The notes: generated by a model not told the origin, from the sequence alone. 64,000 bases of DNA from Halobacillus fulvus (GCA_004078665.1 SCFO01000004.1:1-64000); one strand, 5' to 3'. Shown: positions 43,430-52,404, counted from the first letter of the stretch. Numbers and translations are program-made.

Positions 43430-43606
43430 ATGCGTATTATTTGGACAGCCATTTGGGCGTTTTTACTTAGCTTCATGTCTGCTTATGTAATCAGCAACAT
43501 GGCGGGAGGCAGCTTTTATTTCTCCCAGGTCATCATTATGACCATTCTATTTACCCTAGCCGCCGTAGTCCTCGGTGAAGGGGTTATTAAAGAAGAAGAG
43601 GCCTGA
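43430..43606 (+). CDS. yjzD: YjzD small membrane protein (DUF2929)
   Basis: 58 aa. ATG at 43430 follows GAGGTG by 7 nt. Two transmembrane segments (WTAIWAFLLSFMSAYVI, VIIMTILFTLAAVVLGEG) are linked by SNMAGGSFYFSQ, with a Glu-rich tail. This matches YjzD, which lies near yjaV in B. subtilis and has been linked to Spx/cell-envelope stress only indirectly. Function unknown. Confidence 0.8.
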   Translation: MRIIWTAIWAFLLSFMSAYVISNMAGGSFYFSQVIIMTILFTLAAVVLGEGVIKEEEA

Positions 43607-43616
43607 TTCAGTTGAG

Positions 43617-43648
43617 AAGCGTTGCTATCTTAGATGGCAGCGTTTTTT
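43617..43648 (+). terminator. Terminator of yjzD
   Basis: AGCGTTGCTATC TTA GATGGCAGCGT (with G-U pairs) followed by TTTTTT. Confidence 0.75.
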
Positions 43649-43707
43649 CATGGATAAAAAGCGCTTTCATATTTTTACATATGGTGAAGAATGAATAACT
43701 TGGCTTA

Positions 43708-43737
43708 TTGCACATAAAAATCAACTAGCGGTATAGT
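43708..43737 (+). promoter_or_regulatory. Sigma-A promoter of uppP
   Basis: TTGCAC (43708-43713), 18 nt, TATAGT (43732-43737), about 48 nt before the uppP start. Confidence 0.6.
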
Positions 43738-43785
43738 AGGGGCATGCTGAATCGCTGAATGGATGATCAAGGAGGAAGTTTGAGT

Positions 43786-44595
43786 ATGCAAGAATTGTGG
43801 GAGTTGTTGAAATATTTATTTCTCGGAATCTTTCAGGGATTCACTGAACCGATTCCGATTTCGTCCAGTGGACACTTAGTCATTGTCCAGGACTTGATTG
43901 ATTTGAATTTTGAAGGACTTCAGTTTGAGATCCTCGTCAATTTTGGATCCCTTATTGCTGTCTTAATCATTTACCGCGAAGATTTGATCCGACTTGCCAC
44001 AAACGGCGTCGGCTACATGTTTACAAAAAATCAGGATCATAAAGAAGATTTTGATTTTATTCTCTACTTAATTATCGGAACAGTCCCTGCTGGTGTGCTG
44101 GGAATTGTCCTTGGAGATTTGATCGAAGGCTGGAAAACGGTTCAGACCGTCGGAATTACATTGATCATCACAGGGGTCGCACTCTGGATCATCCGTAACA
44201 TCCGCGGAAGTAAAAACGATGGGCAGCTAAACTGGAAAGATGCTTTAATCGTCGGACTGGCTCAAGCTGTAGCTTTAGTACCAGGAATCAGTCGATCCGG
44301 GGCGACGATTGTGGCGGCGATGCTGCTCGGAATGAAGCAAGAAACGGCTCTTCGTTTCTCTTTCCTATTGTTTATCCCTGTCAGCTTAGGGACGATGCTA
44401 CTGTCTATTGATGAGCTGCTTGCGGAAGACTTATCAGAGGTATGGTTAGGTTATACGATTGCCTTTCTCGCATCTGTCGTCGCTTCTTATGTGTCGTTGA
44501 AATGGTTTATGAACATAATGGCAAGAGGAAATTTGAAATACTTTGCGTTCTACTGCTTTGTCGTCGGTGGACTCGTCCTGCTATTTTTAGTGTAA
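43786..44595 (+). CDS. uppP: Undecaprenyl-diphosphatase UppP (BacA)
   Basis: 269 aa from ATG at 43786, 10 nt after AAGGAGGAA; an ATG nine codons upstream overlaps that site. It recycles undecaprenyl pyrophosphate for cell-wall synthesis and confers some bacitracin tolerance. The QxxxE motif (Q17-E21) continues as PIPISSSGH (H30), a variant of the usual FxPISSTGH, and [10 protein letters not shown] forms the second active-site motif. Several transmembrane helices. Single-gene transcript. Confidence 0.93.
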   Translation: MQELWELLKYLFLGIFQGFTEPIPISSSGHLVIVQDLIDLNFEGLQFEILVNFGSLIAVLIIYREDLIRLATNGVGYMFTKNQDHKEDFDFILYLIIGTVPAGVLGIVLGDLIEGWKTVQTVGITLIITGVALWIIRNIRGSKNDGQLNWKDALIVGLAQAVALVPGISRSGATIVAAMLLGMKQETALRFSFLLFIPVSLGTMLLSIDELLAEDLSEVWLGYTIAFLASVVASYVSLKWFMNIMARGNLKYFAFYCFVVGGLVLLFLV

Positions 44596-44666
44596 CTGAG
44601 CAAGGCCGTCATTGTGCTTAAGTCCATCTCCATGAAATCAACTATAGAGATTTAAAGCACCCATAT

Positions 44667-44709
44667 AAAAAAGGAGCAGAAATCACTCGCCGATTTCTGC
44701 TCCTTTTTT
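44667..44709. terminator. Bidirectional terminator between uppP and moaD
   Basis: AAAAAAGGAGCAGAAATC / GATTTCTGCTCCTTTTTT with a 7-nt loop. Confidence 0.95.
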
Positions 44710-44941
44710 ATCCTCCGCTTACAGGTGGGATGAAGGCAATGGTATCGTTTTTTTGGATGATCGTCTCTTTGGTCACAAATTCTTCATTGATGGCGACCAT
44801 GGATTCTGAAATTTTATTCACACCGTATGTATCGTTCACCATCGATTTAACCTCGAGAACCGTTTTGCCCGAAACATCAAGTTTCACCGATTCTGATCCT
44901 ACTTTATCTTTTAATTCAGCAAAAAAAAGCAGCTGGTTCAC
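44708..44941 (-). CDS. moaD: Molybdopterin synthase small subunit MoaD
   Basis: 77 aa with GTG start at 44941 after GGGAGG; longer in-frame starts would lie inside moaE. The ubiquitin-like fold ends in FIPPVSGG with the essential C-terminal Gly-Gly that carries the thiocarboxylate used to build molybdopterin dithiolene. The start overlaps the moaE stop (GTGA), so the two synthase subunits are made together. Confidence 0.95.
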   Translation of the reverse strand: MNQLLFFAELKDKVGSESVKLDVSGKTVLEVKSMVNDTYGVNKISESMVAINEEFVTKETIIQKNDTIAFIPPVSGG

Positions 44942-45396
44942 TCTGATTCCTCCCTTGCTGGAACGCCCTGGAGCGTCTGTTTTTGATTGCCGATCCATTC
45001 TTCGCCGTCTTCCCAATGTTCCTTTTTCCAAATGGGGACGATTTCTTTGATCCTTTCTATCGCATAACGGCTGGCTTCATAAGAATCGTTGCGGTGCGGA
45101 GTCGACACGGCGATGATGACGGCGATATCCGAAATATCCAAGCGGCCGACCCGGTGCACGATCGCGGTCTCAGCTTCCGGCCATTTTTGCTTGATTTCAT
45201 CACCGATTTGACGCAGTTTTTTTTCCGCCATACTTTTATATGCCTGATATTCCAAAAACAGCGTTTTTTTCCCGTTCGTAAATTCGCGGACGGTTCCGAT
45301 GAACGTATTAATCGCTCCTGCTTCCCGCCTCGTCACAAGACAGACGACGTCATCGACACGCACGGATTCTTCCGTTATCCAAAAACGTTCATTCAT
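44938..45396 (-). CDS. moaE: Molybdopterin synthase large subunit MoaE
   Basis: 152 aa from ATG at 45396 after GGGGGAAAA. The conserved GAINTFIGTVREF, YKSMAEKKL, VHRVGRLDI and PIWKKEHWEDGEEWIG blocks are all MoaE signatures, including the Lys residues that accept substrate in the active site. It overlaps mobB by 8 nt and moaD by 4 nt: a three-gene coupled set. Confidence 0.95.
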   Translation of the reverse strand: MNERFWITEESVRVDDVVCLVTRREAGAINTFIGTVREFTNGKKTLFLEYQAYKSMAEKKLRQIGDEIKQKWPEAETAIVHRVGRLDISDIAVIIAVSTPHRNDSYEASRYAIERIKEIVPIWKKEHWEDGEEWIGNQKQTLQGVPAREESE

Positions 45397-45913
45397 GGTT
45401 TTTCCCCCTAGCAATTCGATAGACTTCTGGCAGGCTTCTTCTCCATTCATCCAGATGAAAAACAGGGAGCTCCAAAGCATGCGTCAAGCTACGATCCCAC
45501 GTGACGACAAGCTGGATGTTTTCAAGTTCGAGCAGATTCAGGTCCTCTGCCCGCTTTATAATGACGGCCTTTGGATAGGGTTCCTGCTTGAAGCCTTCTA
45601 CGGCAATCAAATCTGGTGAAAAATGTTGATAGAGATCTACAAGCTGGCTGAGCGGAAAAGGATCTTCATGGCTCAATTCCAGCTGGAAGCGACGCGGACT
45701 GTCGACACCCGTCATGAAAGCACCAGACTCATGAAGGCGATAGCTGTCTGTTCCGTAATGCATCACTTTCAGAGGTTCGTCATGCCCGTGGTGTTTAATG
45801 GCGGCGATTTTGTCTCCCTGCCTCGATCCATAAGCAATTAGAGAGGATAACAGAGACGTTTTCCCGCTATTTTTGTACCCGACGATTTGAAAAACTGGAG
45901 CTTGTTCCGCCAT
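45389..45913 (-). CDS. mobB: Molybdopterin-guanine dinucleotide biosynthesis protein MobB
   Basis: 174 aa from ATG at 45913 after AAGGGGAGAGG. P-loop GYKNSGKTS and the AAIKHHGH and VEGFKQEPYPK motifs identify MobB, a GTP-binding accessory protein of Mo-cofactor maturation. It leads the mobB-moaE-moaD set. The other Mo-cofactor genes (moaA, moaC, moeA, moeB) are not in the window. A terminator hairpin lies only 33 nt upstream of its start. Confidence 0.93.
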   Translation of the reverse strand: MAEQAPVFQIVGYKNSGKTSLLSSLIAYGSRQGDKIAAIKHHGHDEPLKVMHYGTDSYRLHESGAFMTGVDSPRRFQLELSHEDPFPLSQLVDLYQHFSPDLIAVEGFKQEPYPKAVIIKRAEDLNLLELENIQLVVTWDRSLTHALELPVFHLDEWRRSLPEVYRIARGKNHE

Positions 45914-45945
45914 CTTCCTCTCCCCTTCCTTATAGTCTGTTATGG

Positions 45946-45983
45946 AAAAGCCCCTACCGATCATTCGAACGGTAGGGGCTTTT
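45946..45983 (-). terminator. Terminator between the SufT-like gene and mobB
   Basis: AAAAGCCCCTACCG / CGGTAGGGGCTTTT with a 10-nt loop; on the minus strand it runs into CTTTTCC. Confidence 0.85.
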
Positions 45984-46003
45984 ACCTCCATCAGATTGAC
46001 GAA

Positions 46004-46318
46004 TCAATCTGGAATACCAAGCGCGATTTTAGCATAACGGCTCATACGGTCTTTCGTCCATGGTGGATTCCAGACAATGTTGACCTTTATTTCGTTCAAT
46101 TCAGGAAGGTCAGCCAGCGCGCGCTTTACGTCTTGTTCAATATGACCGGCTAATGGACAGCCCATCGCAGTCAATGTCATTGTAACCGTTGTGTTCCCAT
46201 CATCATCTATATCGACACCATAGACTAAACCAAGGTTCACAATATCAATCCCGAGTTCAGGGTCAATTACATTTTCAAGGGCGCCCATTGCATTTTCTTC
46301 AAGTGCTGTTGTACTCAC
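46004..46318 (-). CDS. yitW: MIP18/PaaD-family Fe-S assembly factor (SufT-like, YitW)
   Basis: 104 aa from GTG at 46318, 7 nt after AAGGGGG; the frame extends 14 codons further without a start signal. The family core is clear: DPELGIDIVNLGLVYGV, TLTAMGCPLAGHI with its conserved Cys, and a VWNPPWTKDRM end. YitW/SufT-like proteins help mature Fe-S proteins. Its G5-rich ribosome-binding site is notable beside the C-rich candidate iron sRNA elsewhere in this window. Confidence 0.9.
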   Translation of the reverse strand: MSTTALEENAMGALENVIDPELGIDIVNLGLVYGVDIDDDGNTTVTMTLTAMGCPLAGHIEQDVKRALADLPELNEIKVNIVWNPPWTKDRMSRYAKIALGIPD

Positions 46319-46391
46319 ATTTGTTCCCCCTTCACGTGTGTTCAAACCTATTATAAACAAAATCGGAGTAAGAATAAACCAATCCAGCTAT

Positions 46392-47156
46392 TTAAAGTAC
46401 TAATTCAAGCCAGTTGACCATCTCCAGGATCGCAAACCGGCTGACTTTGTGGTCACGCCCGATTTCCCTTAAGAAACGGATATTTTCAGGATTTTTATAA
46501 TCCTTGATCGCTTCATTATAGAACTCATAGCTATGCTCAAACGGAACAACCGGATCTACATCTCCATGCCAGAAAAAGATGGGGCGTCCCTGGAGCTTGT
46601 CCATTTGTCTTGAAAGGTCGATTCCCTCAAGATACTCGTAAAGCTCATTCAGCTCAGCTTCTGTAATGGGAAGCTTCATGCCACCTTTTTCAGCATCTGA
46701 GATCAATTTTTTCGCAAACTCGACCGGCTTCGGAGAGCCCATCATGATCGTCGATGACTGAATCCACGGATACATCGTGAGAGCGGCACTCGTCGTGATT
46801 CCTCCCATTGAAGTTCCTCCAACTCCGATCCGGCGGTTCTCGATCCAACCCAGCCTGTCCAGTTCATCTTTTATATCTTGAAGCTCTTTTAAATTTTGAT
46901 ACACAATATCCCAGAATTTCAGGCTCAGCTCTTCTTTTGTCAAATCCTCGTCACGTTCTCCGTGATAAGCACTGTCCGGCAAGATGACGCGGTAGCCTTT
47001 CTGTGCGAGCAAATAGGCTTGAGCCAAGTTGTGTTCTTTTGCAGATGTGAATCCATGAAAATAAATAAAAACAGGAAGCGGCTCCTCCTGCTTAGCTGTT
47101 TCGACTACAGTAAGTACAGGTACATTTTTTAATGTTTGACGAATTACTCCTATCAT
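46392..47156 (-). CDS. yitV: Alpha/beta-hydrolase esterase YitV
   Basis: 254 aa, as in B. subtilis YitV. The nucleophile elbow is GGTSMGG (Ser in GTSMGG), the acid lies in HGDVDPVVP and the His in GRDHKVSR. The oxyanion region is FIYFHGFTS. It is a prolyl-oligopeptidase-like esterase with unknown substrate. It diverges from yitU and lies near yitW, matching the B. subtilis yit cluster. Confidence 0.9.
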   Translation of the reverse strand: MIGVIRQTLKNVPVLTVVETAKQEEPLPVFIYFHGFTSAKEHNLAQAYLLAQKGYRVILPDSAYHGERDEDLTKEELSLKFWDIVYQNLKELQDIKDELDRLGWIENRRIGVGGTSMGGITTSAALTMYPWIQSSTIMMGSPKPVEFAKKLISDAEKGGMKLPITEAELNELYEYLEGIDLSRQMDKLQGRPIFFWHGDVDPVVPFEHSYEFYNEAIKDYKNPENIRFLREIGRDHKVSRFAILEMVNWLELVL

Positions 47157-47335
47157 GACGTCGATCCTTTCTCCAAATCTTTACGAATAATTAAAATTGT
47201 TCACAACATTTTCCTTTATACTGTAATCGTAACACTGGCGTTTTCAATTGGGAAGTGATTGAGATGACCGGAGAGTCATTTCTTTACATTTCCTTGCCAT
47301 TTTGGCTACACTATACATACGAAGAGGTGACAGTT

Positions 47336-48157
47336 ATGAGTAAACGACACTTAATTGCATTGGATTTAGATGGAACACTTTTGACAGATGAAAAAACGAT
47401 CAGCGAAAGCACGAAACGGGTCGTTTTAAATGCGATGGACCAGGGGCACATCGTCGTGATTGCAACTGGACGTCCTCACCGTGCGAGCATCAACTATTAT
47501 CATGAACTTGGGCTTGACACACCGATGGTGAATTTCAACGGTGCGTTGATCCATCACCCTAAAGACCACCGCTGGGATGCGCTCCATTCCCCGCTATCGA
47601 TTCGAACAGCACGTAAAATCATTCATACGTGTCGTGAATTAGGGGTCAAAAATATTTTGGCTGAAGTAAAGGATCATGTGTATTTGGACCAATATGATGA
47701 GGAAATTTTGAGTATTTTCCAGACCAATAATGATCCGATCAATATCGGAAACCTCCAAAACAACTTAAAGGATGATCCGACATCGATTTTGATCCATCCG
47801 GAAGAAGAAAAAATCCAGCACCTTCGCAAGGAATTGGATGAACACGCCTCCTTAATTGACCACCGGAAATGGGGCGCCCCTTGGCATGTGATCGAAATTG
47901 TTCGCGCTGGGATGAACAAAGCGGTAGGTTTAGAAAAAATCTCCCGTTACTTCCACATTCCAAAAGAGCGGATCATTGCGTTCGGAGATGAAGACAACGA
48001 CCTCGAGATGATTGATTATGCCGGTGTTGGTGTAGCTATGGGCAATGCCATCAATGAACTGAAGGATATCTCCAATTATGTGACGGATTCCAATGAAGAA
48101 GATGGCATCGGTGAATTTCTTAATGATTACTTGAAGTTGAATAGGGAAGCGATGTAA
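47336..48157 (+). CDS. yitU: HAD-superfamily (Cof type) phosphatase YitU
   Basis: 273 aa from ATG at 47336, after GAGGTGACAG; the longer open frame lacks a site. HAD motifs: ALDLDGTLL (I), VIATGRPH (II), NKAVGLEKI Lys region (III) and FGDEDNDLEMI (IV), with a Cof-type C2 cap. B. subtilis YitU and relatives dephosphorylate FMN precursors and sugar phosphates. It faces yitV. Confidence 0.92.
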   Translation: MSKRHLIALDLDGTLLTDEKTISESTKRVVLNAMDQGHIVVIATGRPHRASINYYHELGLDTPMVNFNGALIHHPKDHRWDALHSPLSIRTARKIIHTCRELGVKNILAEVKDHVYLDQYDEEILSIFQTNNDPINIGNLQNNLKDDPTSILIHPEEEKIQHLRKELDEHASLIDHRKWGAPWHVIEIVRAGMNKAVGLEKISRYFHIPKERIIAFGDEDNDLEMIDYAGVGVAMGNAINELKDISNYVTDSNEEDGIGEFLNDYLKLNREAM

Positions 48158-48201
48158 AGCCAACTTTTTCCTTGAGTAAATGAGCTTTTGCTTCCCATAC
48201 T

Positions 48202-48234
48202 AAGCTTGAACGTGAAAGCGTTCAGGCTTTTTTT
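48202..48234 (+). terminator. Terminator of yitU
   Basis: AAGCTTGAACG TGAAAG CGTTCAGGCTT followed by TTTTT. Confidence 0.85.
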
Positions 48235-48254
48235 AATGACAGGAGGGTCTTGTC

Positions 48255-48395
48255 ATGGATAAGAAAGAGCAGCATCGCAAAGACCGTTGGACTGAAGTTC
48301 GCCGTTTTGATGAAAGCGAGATGGAGCCCAAAAGGCTTTCAGAAGCAGAACGCAAAGCGATTGAAGCAGACCAGCATACGGTAGGAGGGTTCTAA
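48255..48395 (+). CDS. Small hydrophilic protein, 46 aa
   Basis: ATG at 48255 lies 6 nt after AGGAGGG; the frame ends TAA at 48395, two bases before the next gene. The product is charged, begins MDKKEQHRKDRWTEVRRFDE and ends DQHTVGGF. The last codons carry the next gene's GGAGGG ribosome-binding site. No family recognised; the tight spacing suggests a partner of the DUF3813 gene. Confidence 0.65.
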   Translation: MDKKEQHRKDRWTEVRRFDESEMEPKRLSEAERKAIEADQHTVGGF

Positions 48396-48397
48396 AA

Positions 48398-48601
48398 ATG
48401 GCGAAAAACCTATTCGAAAACGCAAAAGACGCAGTCAACCGTTTTACTCAAAACCGTGACGGCGCACGTACAAACGAAGAGGATATGCAAGCAGCTAAGC
48501 AGGCGATCCAATCTGCCTATAGCCAATGTTCTCAAGAGGAGAAACAACAGCTACAGCAATTGGAGCAACAGCTGGAACGTCATCACCAGAACTTGCGATA
48601 A
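48398..48601 (+). CDS. yitR: DUF3813 family protein (YitR-like)
   Basis: 67 aa, helical, with a Gln-rich C-terminal half (KQQLQQLEQQLERHHQNL) having heptad spacing. The N-terminus MAKNLFENAKDAVNRF matches my recollection of the DUF3813/YitR family. Function unknown. ATG follows GGAGGG from the preceding gene. It sits next to yitU, as yitR lies beside yitS-yitU in B. subtilis. Confidence 0.7.
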   Translation: MAKNLFENAKDAVNRFTQNRDGARTNEEDMQAAKQAIQSAYSQCSQEEKQQLQQLEQQLERHHQNLR

Positions 48602-48610
48602 CCTAAAGCG

Positions 48611-48640
48611 AGAACCAGGCCATAGGCCTGGTTCTTGTCT
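48611..48640 (+). terminator. Terminator of the YitR-like gene
   Basis: AGAACCAGGCC ATA GGCCTGGTTCT; the tail TGTCTT is weak in T. Confidence 0.65.
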
Positions 48641-48760
48641 TATGTCATGTATACCCTTCCCGTCTAAAAGCAGGAAGAAAATTCAGTCAAGAGTCGGAGT
48701 TATATTTTTCTGATTTTGGGTATTATAGAAGTAACCCCTAGAAATTTTCTAAATGAGTAC

Positions 48761-48801
48761 AGCAAAACACCCGGTGATTAGTGCCCACCGGGTGTTTTGC
48801 T
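48761..48801 (-). terminator. Terminator of the HAD gene at 48778-49626
   Basis: AGCAAAACACCCGGTG / CACCGGGTGTTTTGC; the hairpin includes the final codons of the gene. Confidence 0.8.
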
Positions 48802-49626
48802 GTTTATTTCGGTCATTTCAGACAGGGTGTTGACTACTTTCAGGTGCGGATGATCATAGCGTATGTCATGTGACTGGATAAAAACCGCTTGAAACCCATA
48901 TTGAAGTGCAGGTGCGATTTCATTCATGAAATTATCGCCGATTGAGACAATTTCAGAAGCCTCTCCCTCCCAATTGTCGAGGATCTGCTCAAACCATTGA
49001 TCGGTCTTTTCCGGCTTGTTCGCTGAAGGTATGACTTCATGAAAGACTCCCTCTAGGTCGAGGTTCTTCAAAATGTTTTTCACATCATATGCCTCACTAT
49101 TCGTAAGTAAGACTAGCCTCTTTTCTTCTCTCCACTGTAGTAACGCCTCCCGTAACCCTTTCGTTTTGGTCATCTCGAATTGACCAGAGCTCATATAGTC
49201 TTTGGTCTTAACGTAACAGTCGTATGCCTCGGCTCTTGTCACCCCGTAATGAAGAGCGATGGAAAAAGGCGGCCACCACCCATCCCCGAGTGCAATCATC
49301 GAATGAAAATTCAAATGGACCGGCTCGAGATATGTAGTTCTCACCCTGCGATCTGTCCAAGCATTTCCGCTCCATTCCTCAACTTGCTCGACTATGAATG
49401 AAAAGGGATTAACCGTTAATACAACATCTCTCTCCGCATCATACACCTTTCCAATTTGAACGGGATGGCTCCCTTCCTGTGCACGTTCATAATCCTTTTG
49501 AAAATCCTCCTGCTTTTGATCATCTACACACTCTTTTAACAATCGGGCGTAATAATCGAAGTGATCTGTATCCTCATACAGCGTTCCATCGAGATCAAAC
49601 ACTAGACACTTGGCGGTTTCCATCAT
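48778..49626 (-). CDS. HAD-superfamily hydrolase, 282 aa
   Basis: The HAD motifs are complete: FDLDGTLYED (I), VLLTNSEAYD (II), a Lys in SANKPEKTDQW (III) and VSIGDNFMNEIAP (IV). An unusually large cap region (about residues 20-160) sets it apart from the small phosphoglycolate-type enzymes. Substrate unknown. ATG pair follows AAAGGAG; either could be used. A hairpin overlaps its stop. It stands alone between yitR-like and the phosphonate transporter. Confidence 0.88.
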   Translation of the reverse strand: MMETAKCLVFDLDGTLYEDTDHFDYYARLLKECVDDQKQEDFQKDYERAQEGSHPVQIGKVYDAERDVVLTVNPFSFIVEQVEEWSGNAWTDRRVRTTYLEPVHLNFHSMIALGDGWWPPFSIALHYGVTRAEAYDCYVKTKDYMSSGQFEMTKTKGLREALLQWREEKRLVLLTNSEAYDVKNILKNLDLEGVFHEVIPSANKPEKTDQWFEQILDNWEGEASEIVSIGDNFMNEIAPALQYGFQAVFIQSHDIRYDHPHLKVVNTLSEMTEINSKTPGGH

Positions 49627-49795
49627 ATCAACATCTCCTTTCCTCTCCCTTTCATTATTGTAAACACATATTAAGCTTATATAGACCTTTTGTTATCAAT
49701 TGTTAATAAACGGTAAATCATATTGTATTTAATTTCTCGGTTATGAATAATGAAGGTGCTACACAAAAAACATGGTTGGAAGTGGGGTTACGAAA

Positions 49796-50707
49796 TTGAA
49801 AAAGTGGCTATCCGTATTATTTTTATCCGGGCTGCTTCTTATTCTTGCTGCCTGTGGAACAGAAGGCGATGCAGAAACGAGTGGCACAAGCGCACCAGAA
49901 AAAATTATCATGGGATTTGTACCGTCACAGGACTCTGATACGATTGCTGATACGATCGAACCGCTGGCAGAGAAATTGTCTGAAGAGCTAGGTGTGCCAG
50001 TTGAAGGAAAAGTAATGAACAATTACTCTGCTGTAGTCGAGGGAATGGGAAGCGGTCAAATACATATTGGATTTCTTCCGGCATTCGCTTATGTTCTGGC
50101 TGAAGAAAAGTACGATATTGAAGTACAACTGAAATCAGAGCGTTACGGGAGTGATGAGTACCGTGCACAGTATGTAGTCCGTGCTGATTCAGGTATTGAA
50201 TCACTGGCTGATTTAGAAGGAAAAACGTGGGCTGTGCCTGATATCACGTCTACATCCGGATTCCTTTTCCCCGCCAATGAAATCATGGACGAATTTGGCG
50301 TAGAGGACGTCCAGCAAGAGTTCTTCTCTCAAACGATTTCTGCAGGTGGCCATGATAACGCGATCGTAGCGCTACTTGATGGCAACGCTGACGTAGCGAC
50401 AACCTTTGAGGACGCTCGTACAGATTTAGAAGAAGAATACCCGACCGTTATGGAAGATACGAAAATCCTTGGGTACACAAACTGGATTCCTAATGACACG
50501 ATTTCCGTTACACCTTCTCTAAATGAAGAAATGAAAGAAGAAATCAAACAAGCGTTTCTTTCGTTCAATGATCAAGAGGATATGATTCAAATCATGAATG
50601 ATGTCTACAGTTGGGATGCGATTGTAGAAGCCGACAGCAGCGATTATCAAATTGTCCGCGACACGTACGATAAGTTCAAAGACTCCATCAATATTGACGA
50701 TATGTAA
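49796..50707 (+). CDS. phnD: Phosphonate-type ABC transporter binding lipoprotein PhnD
   Basis: 303 aa from TTG at 49796 (MKKWLSVLFL), 8 nt after GGAAGTGGGG; an ATG eight codons upstream lacks a good site. Lipobox ILAAC sets Cys20. The family core is FVPSQDSDTIADTIEPLAEKL, an ITSTSGFLFPANE binding loop and a late DTISVTP motif. It delivers phosphonate, phosphite or a related oxyanion to PhnCE; sequence does not tell which. The mature protein is acidic. A hairpin separates it from phnC. Confidence 0.92.
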   Translation: MKKWLSVLFLSGLLLILAACGTEGDAETSGTSAPEKIIMGFVPSQDSDTIADTIEPLAEKLSEELGVPVEGKVMNNYSAVVEGMGSGQIHIGFLPAFAYVLAEEKYDIEVQLKSERYGSDEYRAQYVVRADSGIESLADLEGKTWAVPDITSTSGFLFPANEIMDEFGVEDVQQEFFSQTISAGGHDNAIVALLDGNADVATTFEDARTDLEEEYPTVMEDTKILGYTNWIPNDTISVTPSLNEEMKEEIKQAFLSFNDQEDMIQIMNDVYSWDAIVEADSSDYQIVRDTYDKFKDSINIDDM

Positions 50708-50752
50708 TAAATGTTAATGATTATCCCCTAAATAATCATAGATCGATCCAGG

Positions 50753-50780
50753 AAGGGAGAATGCATTTCTCCCTTTTTTT
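50753..50780 (+). terminator. Attenuator/terminator between phnD and phnC
   Basis: AAGGGAGAA TGCAT TTCTCCCTT followed by TTTTT. As at oppA/oppB it should raise binding-protein expression over the ATPase and permeases. Confidence 0.85.
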
Positions 50781-50813
50781 ATACTTTTGATTTCGGTAAA
50801 AGGAGTGGAACAC

Positions 50814-51614
50814 GTGATTGAATGCAAGGATTTATCGCTTGTGTACCCGGACGGCACACAAGGATTAAAAAATGTAAACATAACGATTAACCCAGGTGAA
50901 TTTGTCGTGATCGTCGGCCTGTCTGGAGCAGGAAAATCCACACTCATCCGGAGCCTAAACCGTCTCGTCCAACCTACCTCTGGCGGTCTTTATATCGACG
51001 GAGAAAACATTTTATCTTTGAAGCCAAATGAGTTGAGAAAGCTTCGCACAAAAGTCGGCATGATCTTCCAGCATCACAACCTCGTCAAGCGGAACACAGT
51101 CATGAAAAATGTGATCGCCGGGCGTCTAGGATATGTAGGAACACTGAGAAGTTTGATGAATCTCTACTCAAAAGAGGACCGTTCTCTTGCCTACGAAAAT
51201 CTGAAACGAGTGTCAATAGAAGAAAAAGTCCACACACGCGCTGATCAACTTAGCGGGGGACAGCAGCAGAGGGTATCGATTGCACGTGTACTTACTCAAC
51301 AACCTAACGTGATTCTCGCTGATGAACCTGTGGCAAGTCTCGACCCACCAACGTCTCATCAGGTGATGAATTATTTAAGAAAAATCAACCGTGAAGACGG
51401 GATTACAACGATTGTAAACCTTCACTTTATCGATATGGCGATGGAATATGCAGACCGGATCATCGGAATGCGTGCGGGGCAAGTCGTTTTTGACGGACAT
51501 GTATCAGAAGTGAGCGAACGGACCTTTGAGGATATTTATGATCGAAAAATCAAGGAGGACGACTTGCGGGGAGGTAATGAGCCATATGAATCCAACAAAG
51601 CCATTACCTCTTAA
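50814..51614 (+). CDS. phnC: Phosphonate-type ABC transporter ATP-binding protein PhnC
   Basis: 266 aa from GTG at 50814 after AAAGGAGTGG. Walker A GLSGAGKST, signature LSGGQQQRVSIARVL, Walker B VILADEPVASLDP and the PhnC-specific NLHFIDMAMEYADRIIGMR segment are all present. It powers the importer formed with PhnD and two PhnE-type permeases. Its end overlaps phnE by 29 nt. Confidence 0.95.
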   Translation: MIECKDLSLVYPDGTQGLKNVNITINPGEFVVIVGLSGAGKSTLIRSLNRLVQPTSGGLYIDGENILSLKPNELRKLRTKVGMIFQHHNLVKRNTVMKNVIAGRLGYVGTLRSLMNLYSKEDRSLAYENLKRVSIEEKVHTRADQLSGGQQQRVSIARVLTQQPNVILADEPVASLDPPTSHQVMNYLRKINREDGITTIVNLHFIDMAMEYADRIIGMRAGQVVFDGHVSEVSERTFEDIYDRKIKEDDLRGGNEPYESNKAITS

Positions 51615-52404
51615 CGAAGGAAAGGTTCCCGGGCTAGTTTCCAAGCAAAAGAAAAGGTCGAATCTTCTCATCTTGTTAGTCATTCTAGTTCTTTATATTG
51701 TCAGCTCGTTGCAGACGAACTCTTCCCTACTTCGCTTTGACGGAGAATTTTTCTCCAACGTGTGGCGCATGATGAGCCAGATGTGGCCACCCCAGTTCGC
51801 TTATGCCCCGATGATTTGGCCTAAGCTGATGGAGACTATTCAGATGGCTGTATTATCCACTGTACTGGCCGCACTTTTTTGTATTCCGCTTTGCCTTGTG
51901 TCCGCCCAAAATATCGTAAGGAACAAATGGATTTATAACGGAATGAAAGGGTTTCTCAACATCCTTCGTACGATCCCAGAGCTCATCCTAGCCGTCCTAT
52001 TTGTCGGTTTGTTCGGGATTGGGGTATTTTCCGGAATCCTCGCTCTTTTCATTTTCTCTTTAGGAATCCTTGCCAAGTTAATGAGCGAAACGATTGAAGG
52101 AATTGACAACCATCAGCTCGAGGCGATGGAAGCAACTGGTGGGAATCGACTGCAAGTCATCTGGTACGCAGTCATTCCACAAATACTCCCTCAATTCGCT
52201 TCGTTTTCACTCTATGTGTTTGAAATCAATATTCGTGCATCCGTCGTTCTAGGGTTTGTCGGTGCTGGAGGGATCGGTCTATTGATCCAACAGCAAATCA
52301 ACTTCTTAAACTACCCAGCCGCTATGGCTGTGGTCATGATTATCTTCTTCGTTGTAGTGATCATCGACTTTATCAGTAATAAAATGAGGGAGGCGCTTCT
52401 ATGA
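51586..52404 (+). CDS. phnE: Phosphonate-type ABC transporter permease PhnE (first)
   Basis: 272 aa from ATG at 51586 after GGGGAGG; it overlaps phnC. Six transmembrane segments with the permease EAA-like loop EAMEATGGNRLQVIWYAVIP and the characteristic C-terminal NIRASVVLGFVGAGGIG. Together with the following permease it likely forms a heterodimeric channel. Confidence 0.93.
   Translation: MNPTKPLPLNEGKVPGLVSKQKKRSNLLILLVILVLYIVSSLQTNSSLLRFDGEFFSNVWRMMSQMWPPQFAYAPMIWPKLMETIQMAVLSTVLAALFCIPLCLVSAQNIVRNKWIYNGMKGFLNILRTIPELILAVLFVGLFGIGVFSGILALFIFSLGILAKLMSETIEGIDNHQLEAMEATGGNRLQVIWYAVIPQILPQFASFSLYVFEINIRASVVLGFVGAGGIGLLIQQQINFLNYPAAMAVVMIIFFVVVIIDFISNKMREALL

Noticed and set aside
49681-49795. 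Pho-box-like TTATCA/TTAATA direct repeats upstream of phnD
   Set aside because: Spacing is 10 rather than 11 nt and the region is AT-rich; not distinguishable from chance.
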